Counted from the first letter of the stretch, positions 9,230-17,708 are shown. The stretch: DNA of 64,000 nt from Methanobrevibacter thaueri (GCF_015062915.1 NZ_SUTJ01000007.1:3448-67447); one strand, 5' to 3'. Program-made: numbers and translations. The notes: a model not told the origin generated them from the letters alone.

Positions 9230-9230
9230 T

Positions 9231-9313
9231 TTATCACAATTTAATCAATGCTTAATATTTATGTCATTGAAGTTTATATACTATTTGCATTAATTTTGCT
9301 TTAATTGTGATAA
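9231..9313 (-). promoter_or_regulatory. Transporter promoter with flanking 11-bp inverted repeat
   Basis: The minus-strand TATA-like AGTATATAAAC (9272-9282) lies about 40 bases before the transporter ATG. It is enclosed by perfect inverted arms TTATCACAATT (9231-9241) and AATTGTGATAA (9303-9313). The proximal arm overlaps the ribosome binding region; the distal arm lies upstream of the TATA box. This looks like a two-site operator for a looping or cooperative repressor. Confidence 0.5.
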
Positions 9314-9455
9314 TTTTCTTTTAAAATAGTTGAATGTTTTATTAGGTTGTTATTTTTAGCAGTGAATATTATTCGTTTGGTAAAAAATAGGTTAAATTAA
9401 TATTAAAATAATGATTTTTCTTTATTTAAATTAGAAGTTGTTTAAAAAAATGGTT

Positions 9456-9476
9456 TGAGAGAAAAAAATTCTCTCA
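9456..9476 (-). terminator. Terminator of the nucleotidyltransferase gene
   Basis: TGAGAGAA (9456-9463) pairs with TTCTCTCA (9469-9476) around a five-A loop. On the minus strand it follows the stop codon of the gene at 9483 and is trailed by a T-run (plus-strand As near 9444-9450). Confidence 0.7.
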
Positions 9477-9482
9477 TAAAAT

Positions 9483-10556
9483 CTATGCAGGACTTTCCTT
9501 AAGTTTCAAGTATTCATCAATGGCTTCTCGTGTGGTTCCCACTACTATGCGGTAATGGCTGAACTCTCCATTGACGATAACCTTTTCCACTTTGCCCTTG
9601 GCGACCACGTGCTCGCCGTCAACAACTTCTCCGGCATAAGTGTGTGTAAATGAAACGATTTCTTTTAATGGAACGTCCACTCCATCAATTATCTCCACAT
9701 TCTCGATTGTGTAAAGTGAAGGGTTGTCGAATGCTCCAAGTGCACTTACGATGTCACATTCAATCTGTGCGATTCCCTGAGGCTCATAGACTGTATCTCC
9801 CCAGACACCTTCAATCTCATCATAATCCTTGGTTGCAAGAATGTCGAACAGGGTTCCGTTGATGGTTCCACGGTTTGCCTTACGGTTTTCATACCATCTG
9901 AACTCCTCTTTTGTAAGGCTTTCATCAAACATTCTCTTGTCATACACGAAATCCCAGTAGTCATTGGTGATTCCTTCCACGGTAATGTGCTTGTCAACCT
10001 CTTCAATGTAGACTTCCTTTCCTCTGTGCTGTTTAAATGCAGCTATTGCTCTTCTGTGATTGTCAAGACCATAAACTACAAAATCCAAATCGGAAACGTC
10101 ATTTTTTTGAAGTCCAGGCAATATGGAACCTGAAATTCCAAGATGGTCATATGGGATGTCCGCCATGAAATGGAAAAAGTCAGCAACATCCATAAGTTTT
10201 GCGATGAGCTCCGGATTTTTGACCTCTCCTCCTTCATCGAAAGTCTTTTTAAGACCTAATAGTCTGTTTTCAGGTTTAATTATTCTTTCAACCTTGTCCA
10301 ATGGCACACCCATCATTTCAACGTTTGTGACATCGGAAAAGTATAAGTAATCAGGATAGTTTTTCCTTAAAAAGCTGTAAGCCTCTTCAGACCCGACTTT
10401 TCTGTATCTTTTGCCGTCCTTTTCACGGTCTCCTTCAGGGTCTGGAATATATCTCAGGAATGATATCACTCTGTTTTCTGGGTGAATGTAATTGGTTGAT
10501 GCGAAATATAAATCGTCAGTAGTGTAGATAAAATCTCTTGTTCTTACTTGTTCCAT
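9483..10556 (-). CDS. Nucleotidyltransferase-domain protein (DNA polymerase beta-like fold)
   Basis: Cytoplasmic protein of 357 residues containing a minimal nucleotidyltransferase signature, GISGSILPGLQ followed by DVSDLDFVVYG (about residues 140-165). This gives the GS and D-x-D metal-binding residues of the Pol beta superfamily. Homologues in methanogens are annotated only as predicted nucleotidyltransferase. The C-terminal ~100 residues look like a separate beta-rich domain. An AAGGAGATT ribosome site sits just before the ATG. It is divergent from DUF366 across a palindromic TATA element. Substrate unknown; tRNA or small-molecule nucleotidylation are both possible. Confidence 0.75.
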   Translation of the reverse strand: MEQVRTRDFIYTTDDLYFASTNYIHPENRVISFLRYIPDPEGDREKDGKRYRKVGSEEAYSFLRKNYPDYLYFSDVTNVEMMGVPLDKVERIIKPENRLLGLKKTFDEGGEVKNPELIAKLMDVADFFHFMADIPYDHLGISGSILPGLQKNDVSDLDFVVYGLDNHRRAIAAFKQHRGKEVYIEEVDKHITVEGITNDYWDFVYDKRMFDESLTKEEFRWYENRKANRGTINGTLFDILATKDYDEIEGVWGDTVYEPQGIAQIECDIVSALGAFDNPSLYTIENVEIIDGVDVPLKEIVSFTHTYAGEVVDGEHVVAKGKVEKVIVNGEFSHYRIVVGTTREAIDEYLKLKESPA

Positions 10557-10590
10557 ATTATAATCTCCTTTGTATAAACTTTCAATCTTA

Positions 10591-10606
10591 ATATTTATAT
10601 AAATAT
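10591..10606. promoter_or_regulatory. Palindromic TATA element shared by divergent genes
   Basis: ATATTTATATAAATAT is a perfect 16-bp palindrome between the divergent nucleotidyltransferase and DUF366 genes. Its centre is about 27 bases from the DUF366 ATG, the spacing expected for a leaderless transcript, and about 42 bases from the other ATG, which has a normal ribosome site. Confidence 0.5.
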
Positions 10607-10624
10607 TTAATCTTAAATTAATTC

Positions 10625-11218
10625 ATGACTATTACTCATAAACATGTTGATGAAATATTCGAATATGATGGAAGCCAAATAAATCCATCCTGGGCGTTTC
10701 AGGAATTTGGCATCTACGGATCTTCCATAATAACCTGGATTGGTCCGGTCAACATCACTCCGGATAACCTGAAGGATTTTGCCGACGTAGGGCTTGAAAT
10801 CAAATCAAACCATATGGTTAACTTCATCTGCGAATTCTTTGACCAGCAGCCAACCAACATGAGGATTGCATATCTAAGGCAAAGGCTTCTTGTAATGATT
10901 TTCAGGGAAATATTAACAGAATATGGTGTTTCAACCAAAAGGGAAGGCGATGACATTTTCGTAGATGGCAGGAAATTGTCAATCTCCATTGCAAGCGTCT
11001 CCTTAAGCTCAGCCAAAATCCATTTTGCACTGAATCTGGAGGATAAGGGAACCCCTAGCGATGTTGAAACAATAGGATTATATGACATTAGAGTTGATGA
11101 TGAACAAGTATTCAATGAAGACAATCTATTGGATTTGATCAATGAAACAGTAAAAAGATTCATTGATGAATTGGAAACAATAGAAAATGACATAAGCAAG
11201 ACAAAGGTGTTAGGATGA
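10625..11218 (+). CDS. DUF366 family protein
   Basis: Cytoplasmic protein of 197 residues recognised as the archaeal DUF366 family (fold related to biotin/lipoate ligases), function unknown. It heads a tight three-gene set with queD (4-nt overlap) and queE (4-nt overlap), so a link to 7-deazaguanine or archaeosine synthesis is a reasonable inference. There is no Shine-Dalgarno sequence before the ATG and the TATA box lies about 27 bases upstream, so the mRNA is probably leaderless. No catalytic motif is assigned. Confidence 0.78.
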   Translation: MTITHKHVDEIFEYDGSQINPSWAFQEFGIYGSSIITWIGPVNITPDNLKDFADVGLEIKSNHMVNFICEFFDQQPTNMRIAYLRQRLLVMIFREILTEYGVSTKREGDDIFVDGRKLSISIASVSLSSAKIHFALNLEDKGTPSDVETIGLYDIRVDDEQVFNEDNLLDLINETVKRFIDELETIENDISKTKVLG

Positions 11219-11733
11219 AAATTTTAGTTAATGGCATTCAATCAAACTTAAGGTTTTCCTCCGCCCATGTGATTCCAGGACATGAATCATGCGGATTCAT
11301 TCATGGACACTCCTACTTCGTAGACATTGAAATCGAAGGTGAAAGGGCAGGAAAATTTGATTTTGTAGTTGATTTCAAGGATATTAAAAAATACACAAAA
11401 GCAATATGTGACGAACTGGACCACAGATTGCTGATTCCCGTTTACAATGATTTAATTGAATTCAAGGATTTTGACAAGGGTAAGGATTCAATCTTCAATT
11501 TGAAAAAGGAAAAATCAGTATTCTTTAAAATTGAAGAGAAAGGATACACAATACCTAGCGAAGATTGCATATTGCTTCCTTTGCCTTACACATCCGCTGA
11601 GGAACTTTCCAAGTTTTTCGCAGAAAGTCTGGCCAAGAAACTCTCTGAAACCTATGATAATCTCGAATACATTTCAGTTTGTGTAAATGAGGGAATAGGT
11701 CAAGGTGCAGAATATAGGAAAGATTTCGAATGA
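11215..11733 (+). CDS. queD: 6-carboxytetrahydropterin synthase / PTPS-family protein (QueD)
   Basis: Second enzyme of the 7-deazaguanine pathway (preQ0 for archaeosine), converting dihydroneopterin triphosphate to 6-carboxytetrahydropterin. Zinc-binding histidines are visible in RFSSAH and HGHSY, and the catalytic cysteine precedes the latter in CGFIHGH, the spacing typical of QueD. A glutamate near the C-terminus (VNEG) fits the family active site. At 172 residues it is longer than bacterial QueD because of a lysine-rich insertion around residues 80-110. It overlaps DUF366 and queE by 4 nt each, indicating translational coupling. Confidence 0.85.
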   Translation: MKILVNGIQSNLRFSSAHVIPGHESCGFIHGHSYFVDIEIEGERAGKFDFVVDFKDIKKYTKAICDELDHRLLIPVYNDLIEFKDFDKGKDSIFNLKKEKSVFFKIEEKGYTIPSEDCILLPLPYTSAEELSKFFAESLAKKLSETYDNLEYISVCVNEGIGQGAEYRKDFE

Positions 11734-12428
11734 AAGCTCCAGTCATTGAAATATTTTCATCATTTCAAGGTGAAGGCCTCCTGATAGGTGAAAGACAGAT
11801 TTTTGTGAGGTTTGCAGGTTGCAACCTGAACTGCAACTACTGCGACACCAATGGCAGCAAATCCGAAAAATCCGGCAAGCTGATGACTCCTAGTGAGGTT
11901 CTCGAGGAGATTAATAAACTATTGACTCCTGACTGCAAAAGCATATCCTTCACAGGTGGTGAGCCAAGCCTTTATCCTGAATTCATATCTGAGGTGTCTC
12001 GCCATACTGATTTGAATATCATGCTTGAGACTAATGGAACATTGCCAGATAAAATTTCTTCAATTGAGAAATTGGATATGGTTTCATTGGACATTAAGCT
12101 TCCTGAGCATTTTGATGGAGAATTTGATGAAAGTATTTTTTTAAATGAAATTAAATCACTAAATTTATTAATGTCAAAGTCAATAAATGTATATTGTAAA
12201 GTAGTTATATTGCCGTCAACAAAAATAAAGTCATTTAAAGAGGTAGTTGAAAAATTATCACAGAATATTTCAAACAAAAGCAACCTTAAAATAATTATCC
12301 AACCTTCTAGTCCATTAGGAGAATGGAAAGACATTAATTTTAAATTATTTGAGTTTTCCGAAGTTGTTGGGCAATATTTTGATGTTTCCACCATTCCTCA
12401 AATCCATAAGATTTTGGATATAGAGTGA
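11730..12428 (+). CDS. queE: 7-carboxy-7-deazaguanine synthase (QueE)
   Basis: Radical SAM enzyme of 232 residues that contracts the pterin ring to 7-carboxy-7-deazaguanine, the step after QueD on the way to archaeosine. The N-terminal FSSFQGEG and the CNLNCNYC cluster motif (C-x3-C-x2-C, about residues 31-38) are characteristic, followed by [11 protein letters not shown], the SAM-binding GGE. Its ATG overlaps the queD stop. The last third is rather AT-rich compared with the first half but remains in family length. Confidence 0.9.
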   Translation: MKAPVIEIFSSFQGEGLLIGERQIFVRFAGCNLNCNYCDTNGSKSEKSGKLMTPSEVLEEINKLLTPDCKSISFTGGEPSLYPEFISEVSRHTDLNIMLETNGTLPDKISSIEKLDMVSLDIKLPEHFDGEFDESIFLNEIKSLNLLMSKSINVYCKVVILPSTKIKSFKEVVEKLSQNISNKSNLKIIIQPSSPLGEWKDINFKLFEFSEVVGQYFDVSTIPQIHKILDIE

Positions 12429-12499
12429 ATTTTTGTTTTAATATTATATTTATGATTTTATTTTTAGAGATAGCAATTATGAAGAAATGAGGTGTGAAA

Positions 12500-13435
12500 A
12501 TGAAAGATAAAACATCCGTTAATAGAAAATCAAACACAGGTGCAGTTGAACGTCAAACCAAAGTTCATGACAAAGAAGGAGACATAATGGCTATTGCAAC
12601 CAGAGATGTTGTTTCAATTCCTCCTTCAAAAAGTATCAAGGATACTGCAAAAGTAATGATGGAACATGAATTTAGAAGGTTACCAATCACTGATCCTGGT
12701 TCTGGTAAATTATTAGGTATTGTAACCGTAATGGATATATTAGATTTCTTTGGTGGAGGAAAAAAATTCAACATTATTGAGAAAAAATACCAAGACAATT
12801 TCCTAGCCGCTATCAACGAGCCTGTTAAAGAAATCATGACTCGCGATTTGATTACTGAATCTAACAAATCTTCAATTGGCGAAACAATTGAAACCATGCT
12901 AGCAAACCAATTAGGTGCAATACCTATTGTGGATGCTGATGAAAAACTTGCAGGAATCGTAACTGAAAGGGATATTGCATTATCCTTAGCAGGCGTTGCA
13001 GGTAAAGACACAGTTCAAGATTACATGAGTCCTAAAGTATTCACTACCACTCCTGGAACTCCTGTAGGAGATGCATGTAAAATCATGGTAAGAAATGGTT
13101 TAAGGAGAATTCCTATTGTAGGTGGTGAAGCAGACATTTCCAAAGCTGCTAAAAAATTATTAGGTATCCTTACCTCTACCGATGTAATAAGATTCCTAAA
13201 CGCTAAAGAACTCTTCGATAATTTAAATTCCAATTTAGCAACTGACGTATTGAAAACAGTAGTTTCCGATATCATGGCCAAAGAACCAATCACAGTTGAA
13301 CCAACCATGACTATTGGAGAGTTATGTGAACTCTTTGCTGATAAAAACATTGGTGGAGTTCCAGTTGTTAAAGGTGATGAAGTAATAGGAATCATTACCG
13401 AAAGAGACATATTGAACGCAGTTAAAAGATATTAA
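12500..13435 (+). CDS. Four-CBS-domain protein
   Basis: Cytoplasmic protein of 311 residues made almost entirely of four CBS domains (roughly residues 25-85, 110-165, 172-240 and 250-311), each showing the pattern ending in GI(V/I)T..DI. CBS pairs bind adenosyl nucleotides such as AMP, ATP or SAM and act as energy or metabolite sensors. The ATG at 12500 is preferred to the in-frame GTG six bases earlier because GAGGTG at 12489-12494 is then correctly spaced. A second four-CBS gene follows 22 bp after its stop, so the two probably form a unit. No effector domain is attached. Confidence 0.85.
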   Translation: MKDKTSVNRKSNTGAVERQTKVHDKEGDIMAIATRDVVSIPPSKSIKDTAKVMMEHEFRRLPITDPGSGKLLGIVTVMDILDFFGGGKKFNIIEKKYQDNFLAAINEPVKEIMTRDLITESNKSSIGETIETMLANQLGAIPIVDADEKLAGIVTERDIALSLAGVAGKDTVQDYMSPKVFTTTPGTPVGDACKIMVRNGLRRIPIVGGEADISKAAKKLLGILTSTDVIRFLNAKELFDNLNSNLATDVLKTVVSDIMAKEPITVEPTMTIGELCELFADKNIGGVPVVKGDEVIGIITERDILNAVKRY

Positions 13436-13457
13436 AATTATTTTAGGAGATGATAAT

Positions 13458-14261
13458 ATGCAAATTAAGAATTTGATGTCTGAGGATATTATTACCGTGG
13501 ACAAAGATCAAAATCTTTCTGATGCTTTGAAATTGTTACGTAAACACAACGTTTCACGTTTGCCGGTAACAAACAATAAAGAGTTGGTGGGAATTATTTC
13601 CGAAAGGGACATTGCCGCTAAACTTGGTTCTGCAAAATATGAAAGTATGCCTGCATCAAGACTTCATATTTCATCTGTAATGGTTAAAGATGTAATTACA
13701 GTGCCTGAAACTATGCAATTAGATGAAGTGGCAAGATTAATGTTGGAAAATGGAATTGGATCCGTTCCAGTCATGGATGAAGATGACAAAATGGTTGGAA
13801 TTGTTTCAAAGGCCGATTTCGTTACTCTTGCAGTAGGAATTGCATTTGATAAGATCACTGTTAAAGAAATCATGACAAAAGAATTGGTTGTTGTATCACC
13901 AACTGACAGACTTGTTCACGCAAGAAGACAAATGATGGAAGCTCATGTAGGCAGAGTCCCTGTAGTTGACGAGGAAGACCTCAAGGGTATGGTAACTTCC
14001 AAAGACTTGATGAGAGCATTCATCGACTTCAGGAAAAAAGTGCCTGAAAAATATCAAAAATCTCAAATCAAGGAGGTTCTTGTTGAGGACATCATGTCTT
14101 CAAACCCAACAGTGACCACAAAAGACGCTACAATATCCGAAGTGGCTAAGGTCATGATGGATACCGGCTATAACGGTTTGCCTGTTGTTGAAGATGACAA
14201 TGTAGTTGGTATAATAACCCAAACTGATATTTTAAGACTAATTGAAAAATTAGAATCTTAA
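13458..14261 (+). CDS. Second four-CBS-domain protein
   Basis: Protein of 267 residues with four CBS domains (about residues 1-58, 68-128, 133-190 and 205-267), each ending in a GI(I/V)S/T..D pattern. An AGGAGATGAT site precedes the ATG. It is adjacent to and co-oriented with the longer CBS protein, suggesting a hetero-oligomeric sensor or paralogues arising by duplication. Target unknown; the next gene, prephenate dehydratase, is downstream in the same direction, but a T-rich run separates them. Confidence 0.85.
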   Translation: MQIKNLMSEDIITVDKDQNLSDALKLLRKHNVSRLPVTNNKELVGIISERDIAAKLGSAKYESMPASRLHISSVMVKDVITVPETMQLDEVARLMLENGIGSVPVMDEDDKMVGIVSKADFVTLAVGIAFDKITVKEIMTKELVVVSPTDRLVHARRQMMEAHVGRVPVVDEEDLKGMVTSKDLMRAFIDFRKKVPEKYQKSQIKEVLVEDIMSSNPTVTTKDATISEVAKVMMDTGYNGLPVVEDDNVVGIITQTDILRLIEKLES

Positions 14262-14299
14262 AATATCTCTTTTTTTATTTTTTTTAAGGGGGTCTAAGT

Positions 14300-15103
14300 A
14301 TTACTTTAATTTCATTTCTAGGTCCTAAAGGAACATTCACTCACGAGGCAGCACAATTGGTGGGTGATGAGCTAATCCCATACTGCACAATACCTGCAGT
14401 AATGGAAAGCGTTGCTAATGGAGAAACTTCTTTTGGAATCATTCCTATCGAAAACTCTATTGAGGGTCCGGTTGGAATAACATTGGATTCATTGGCACAT
14501 AAGTTCGACTTGAAAATCTACAAGGAAATAATCATTCCGATCAATCAGAATCTGATAGTCAATCCAGGAACAAAAATGGAGGACATTGAGGACGTTTACT
14601 CACATGCCCAGGCTATAGCCCAGTGTCAGGAATTCATAAGTGAACACAGGATCCAACCCCATTATGCAGTAAGTACTGCAAGGGCATCAAAGGATATTGT
14701 TGGCTTTAAAAACAAGGCAGCCATTGGAAACAGGGTTGCTGCGGAACTATACGGATTGGAGATTCTCGAGGCAAACATCCAGGACACAGACAATAACGAG
14801 ACAAGGTTTGTTGTTGTTTCAAAAGAAAATCACAAGCCTACAGGAAAGGACAAGACTTCAATAATATTTTCAATATATGAGGACAGGCCGGGTGGATTGT
14901 ATAATATTCTCGGAATATTCCAAAAGGATAACATCAACCTGACTAAAATCGAATCCAGACCGTCCAAGAAAGGTTTGGGCAAATATCTGTTCTTTGTTGA
15001 CTTCAACGGCCATATAGAAGATAAAATCATTCAAGATATATTGAGTGAGATAGATGAAAACACTTATTTTTTAAAAGTTCTCGGTTCATATCCTGAATTT
15101 TAA
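14300..15103 (+). CDS. pheA: Prephenate dehydratase (PheA), apparent AUU start
   Basis: Converts prephenate to phenylpyruvate for phenylalanine synthesis; 267 residues if read from 14300. The catalytic domain begins ISFLGPKGTFTHEAA and contains TRF (DNNETRFVVVS); the C-terminal ~80 residues are an ACT domain (SIIFSIYEDRPGGLYNILG) for feedback by phenylalanine. Between the in-frame stop at 14285 and the conserved GPKGTFTHEAA there is no ATG, GTG or TTG. A strong AAGGGGG site (14286-14292) is placed seven bases before an ATT codon at 14300. The first ordinary candidate, TTG at 14357, would remove this conserved active-site segment. Confidence 0.88.
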   Translation: MTLISFLGPKGTFTHEAAQLVGDELIPYCTIPAVMESVANGETSFGIIPIENSIEGPVGITLDSLAHKFDLKIYKEIIIPINQNLIVNPGTKMEDIEDVYSHAQAIAQCQEFISEHRIQPHYAVSTARASKDIVGFKNKAAIGNRVAAELYGLEILEANIQDTDNNETRFVVVSKENHKPTGKDKTSIIFSIYEDRPGGLYNILGIFQKDNINLTKIESRPSKKGLGKYLFFVDFNGHIEDKIIQDILSEIDENTYFLKVLGSYPEF

Positions 15104-15164
15104 GTAAACTTTAAATTATTGTATTAATATAATTTACATTATAATAATTTCAGGGAGGGTAGGC

Positions 15165-15926
15165 ATGTCAGATGATAGAGATAAACTTCTGCATATTATG
15201 AGCAGTCTGGAAGCAGATTATAATTCTGGAAAAATCTCCAGGGAAAAATACATTTATTTCCGCTCCAAGTATGAGGATAAATTGAATTCTATCGATGCAG
15301 TGGAAGCTACTCGAAGAATTAGGTCTATGCAAGGCAAACCAAGTGCTCCTAAAAACAGTAAAAAAAGAAGCAAGAGGCCTGCGGTAGACAAGAAAAAACA
15401 GGAACAAGATTTAGTTCAAAAATATATTATTAATCCGAAAAAAGACGATGCGAAGTACAATAAAAAGAAAAAGTCATCCCTTGACGGGGGTACTTTCAGG
15501 TTGATTGCAGTTTTGGTGCTTGTCATTGCATTCACTGCAGGTGTAGCCTATGGAGTATTCAACTTTGATTTCCAAACAGGTTCTGCCCCAGCCACAGTCG
15601 CAATTGTTGAGGATACAGCATTCCCTGAAATTAATGCAGTTGTAACTAACGTGACAAATACAACAGTCGACAATACAAATTATACAGATACTGATGATAA
15701 GGATGATGATACTGAAGTAGAGGTTGAAACCACCACGGAAACAACAACAGACGAATCATCTAGTTCAAGTTCCAGTTCAGACTCTGGTGGAGGTTCCAAT
15801 TCAGGTGGGGGCTCTGATTCAGGAGGAGGTTCAGACTCTGGTGGCGGTTCCGATTCAGGAGGTGGATCTGATTCCGGTGGCGGTTCCGATTCTGGTGGAG
15901 GCTCTGATTCAGGATCCGATGATTAA
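15165..15926 (+). CDS. Single-span membrane protein with SDSGGG repeat tail
   Basis: Unrecognised protein of 253 residues. Residues 1-105 are hydrophilic and lysine/arginine-rich (presumably cytoplasmic); about residues 110-133 form one membrane helix. An outside segment rich in threonine, asparagine and aspartate follows (about 150-200), and the final 50 residues are serine runs and about eight copies of S-D/N-S-G-G-G. The architecture suggests a type II surface protein whose acidic flexible tail may span the pseudomurein wall. A GGGAGG site precedes the ATG. A PsbP-like secreted protein follows 50 bp after its stop codon. Confidence 0.75.
   Translation: MSDDRDKLLHIMSSLEADYNSGKISREKYIYFRSKYEDKLNSIDAVEATRRIRSMQGKPSAPKNSKKRSKRPAVDKKKQEQDLVQKYIINPKKDDAKYNKKKKSSLDGGTFRLIAVLVLVIAFTAGVAYGVFNFDFQTGSAPATVAIVEDTAFPEINAVVTNVTNTTVDNTNYTDTDDKDDDTEVEVETTTETTTDESSSSSSSSDSGGGSNSGGGSDSGGGSDSGGGSDSGGGSDSGGGSDSGGGSDSGSDD
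15780..15917 (+). repeat. 18-bp in-frame tandem repeat (SDSGGG)
   Basis: About seven to eight tandem 18-nt units encode Ser-Asp-Ser-Gly-Gly-Gly in the tail of the membrane protein. Third positions vary among copies (GAT/GAC, TCA/TCC/TCT), so the array is not newly expanded, but it is long enough for slippage-driven length change. Confidence 0.85.
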
Positions 15927-15976
15927 ATTAATTATAATGGAGTAATGTAAGATAAAATCCAATTAAGGTGATTTTC

Positions 15977-16525
15977 ATGAATAAAATATTAAAGGGAAGT
16001 GTAATTGCATTAATCGTTATAATATGCTTGATGTTCATAGCTTCTGGAGTTAGCGCCCAAGGAAGCTCCAACAACGATACAACTATTGAAACCCTGTCAA
16101 AAGGAGGGCTTTCAATCACATATCCATCAAATTGGGGTGCTTCACAGGCAACTTCAAATTATTCAATAATGTCCATTTCAAAACTTGATTCAATAGACGC
16201 AGCAGGTGTGGGTCAGGTCAACATCAATTTCGAGAAAAAAGCGCTTGACAAGGAGTTCAATACATTTGTAAACGATACCTATAAGCAAATGCAGTATGAT
16301 TCCTCATTCAAGCTCGTGTCTTCCGGAGACTCAGTTGTTGCGGGAAAACCTGCCTTCGAGTATGTCTACACTTCCACTGACAACGGTATTGAAAGGGAGC
16401 ATAAGGCAGTCTGGTTTGAAAAAGGAGGCCAGGCATATGTTATGATGTACAGTGCTCCATTGGACCAGTTCGAAGCTAACTTATATGTATTTGATTATAT
16501 CCTAAGCGATATTCAAATTACATAA
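15977..16525 (+). CDS. Secreted PsbP-like domain protein
   Basis: Exported protein of 182 residues. The N-terminus is a signal peptide with a hydrophobic stretch IALIVIICLMFIASGVSAQ (about residues 8-28). The mature part (GLSITYPSNWGAS through AVWFEKGGQAYVMMYSAP) resembles the PsbP-related family common in methanogen and bacterial lipoproteins. The ATG at 15977 is chosen over a GTG three codons earlier because AAGGTGAT lies upstream. No lipobox cysteine is apparent. It lies next to the SDSGGG membrane protein, so the two may function together at the cell surface. Confidence 0.7.
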   Translation: MNKILKGSVIALIVIICLMFIASGVSAQGSSNNDTTIETLSKGGLSITYPSNWGASQATSNYSIMSISKLDSIDAAGVGQVNINFEKKALDKEFNTFVNDTYKQMQYDSSFKLVSSGDSVVAGKPAFEYVYTSTDNGIEREHKAVWFEKGGQAYVMMYSAPLDQFEANLYVFDYILSDIQIT

Positions 16526-16549
16526 TCTTTTATTTTTTTAGGTGTTCTT

Positions 16550-17062
16550 ATGATTATATTATGTGTTACAGGCAGTATTGCAGCTACCGAATCAATTAAA
16601 TTGGCTCGTGAGCTGAGAAGAGAAGGCATGGAAGTCAAATGTTTCATGAGCGAGTCAGCATGTGAAATCATTCATCCGAATGCCATGGAATTTGCCACAG
16701 GCAATGAGGTGGTAACCAAGCTCACAGGCAAAATCGAGCATGTGAAATACTCTCAGGAAGACTTGATACTGGTTGCTCCAGCCACTGCAAACACAATCTC
16801 CAAATTTGCCCACAAGATTGCAGACAATCTTATCTCAACACTCCTTATAACAGCCCAGGGACACGACACACCAATAATTTTTGTCCCGTCAATGCATGAT
16901 TCAATGTACAGGGCAATCAGGGAGAATATTGAAAAGATCAAAAGTGAAGGCACTGCAACATTCATAAAGCCAAGAATGGATGAGGGAAAGGCTAAGTTCC
17001 CATCAAAAGAGGATATTGTTCTTGAATCATTGAGAGCCATCAATTTAAACAAAAAAGATTAA
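16550..17062 (+). CDS. coaC: Phosphopantothenoylcysteine decarboxylase domain (CoaC), separate ORF
   Basis: Flavoprotein of 170 residues corresponding to the N-terminal, decarboxylase half of CoaBC in coenzyme A synthesis. Visible motifs are VTGSIAATESIKLA (FMN binding), the catalytic histidine in IEHVKYS, APATANTISKFAHKIADN, and PSMHDSMY, the archaeal form of the PAMN motif. KPRMDEGKAKFPS matches the end of the CoaC domain. The frame stops at 17060-17062 and the ligase half begins at 17064 in another frame, so the usual bifunctional protein is encoded by two ORFs. An AGGTG site precedes the ATG. Confidence 0.83.
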   Translation: MIILCVTGSIAATESIKLARELRREGMEVKCFMSESACEIIHPNAMEFATGNEVVTKLTGKIEHVKYSQEDLILVAPATANTISKFAHKIADNLISTLLITAQGHDTPIIFVPSMHDSMYRAIRENIEKIKSEGTATFIKPRMDEGKAKFPSKEDIVLESLRAINLNKKD

Positions 17063-17063
17063 T

Positions 17064-17708
17064 ATGATTAAAGGCAAAAAGATTCTGATTAGTCTGGGCG
17101 GTACTTATGAACCTATTGATTCAGTAAGGGGAATAACAAACAAGTCTTCAGGAAAAATGGGTTTGGCCATTGCACGTGAAGCATATATTCGAGGGGCTGA
17201 TTTGACATTGATTGTAGCTAATGTCAGCGTTGAAATCCCATCTGTTTTTGATGTTGTCCATGTTGAGACAAGCAAGGAAATGAACGATGCGGTTTTGAAA
17301 CTGGTACCTGACTATGATATCTTCATATCAACCGCTGCCGTTTCTGATTTTGAGTTCAAGCAGAAATCCGATAAGAAACTGGATTCCTCTAATTCACTAT
17401 TTTTAGATTTGAAACCTACAACAAAAATCATTCGCCAAATCAAGAAAATCAATCCGGATATATTCCTTGTAGGATTTAAGGCGGAATTTAACATTTCAAG
17501 AGATGACATTATTGAATGCGCCAGAAAACAGATTGCAGATGCCGGTACCGACCTGGTTGTTGCCAATGACATTTCCAGGGATTGCTGTCACTTCGGATCT
17601 GACAATAATGAGGTGCTGATTGTTGATGAGGATGTTTTGACTATACCATTGGCATCAAAAAGGGAGATTGCAAAACGTATTTTTGATGTAATTTCAAAAA
17701 AGGTATGA
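17064..17708 (+). CDS. coaB: Phosphopantothenate-cysteine ligase domain (CoaB), separate ORF
   Basis: Protein of 214 residues equal to the C-terminal half of CoaBC: it joins 4'-phosphopantothenate and cysteine using CTP. It begins GKKILISLGGTYEPIDSVRGITNKSSGKMG, the nucleotide-binding start of the domain, followed by STAAVSDF, the conserved KPTTKII-type lysine (DLKPTTKIIR) and VVANDISRD. Its ATG begins one base after the coaC stop, in a different frame. No ribosome site other than sequences inside coaC is present, implying coupled re-initiation. A methanogen CoaBC fused into one chain is the known arrangement elsewhere. Confidence 0.85.
   Translation: MIKGKKILISLGGTYEPIDSVRGITNKSSGKMGLAIAREAYIRGADLTLIVANVSVEIPSVFDVVHVETSKEMNDAVLKLVPDYDIFISTAAVSDFEFKQKSDKKLDSSNSLFLDLKPTTKIIRQIKKINPDIFLVGFKAEFNISRDDIIECARKQIADAGTDLVVANDISRDCCHFGSDNNEVLIVDEDVLTIPLASKREIAKRIFDVISKKV

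Noticed and set aside
14293..14305. TCTAAGTATTACT shared by the pheA leader and the left island repeat
   Set aside because: Only 13 AT-rich bases match and the rest of the repeat is absent, so chance is sufficient.
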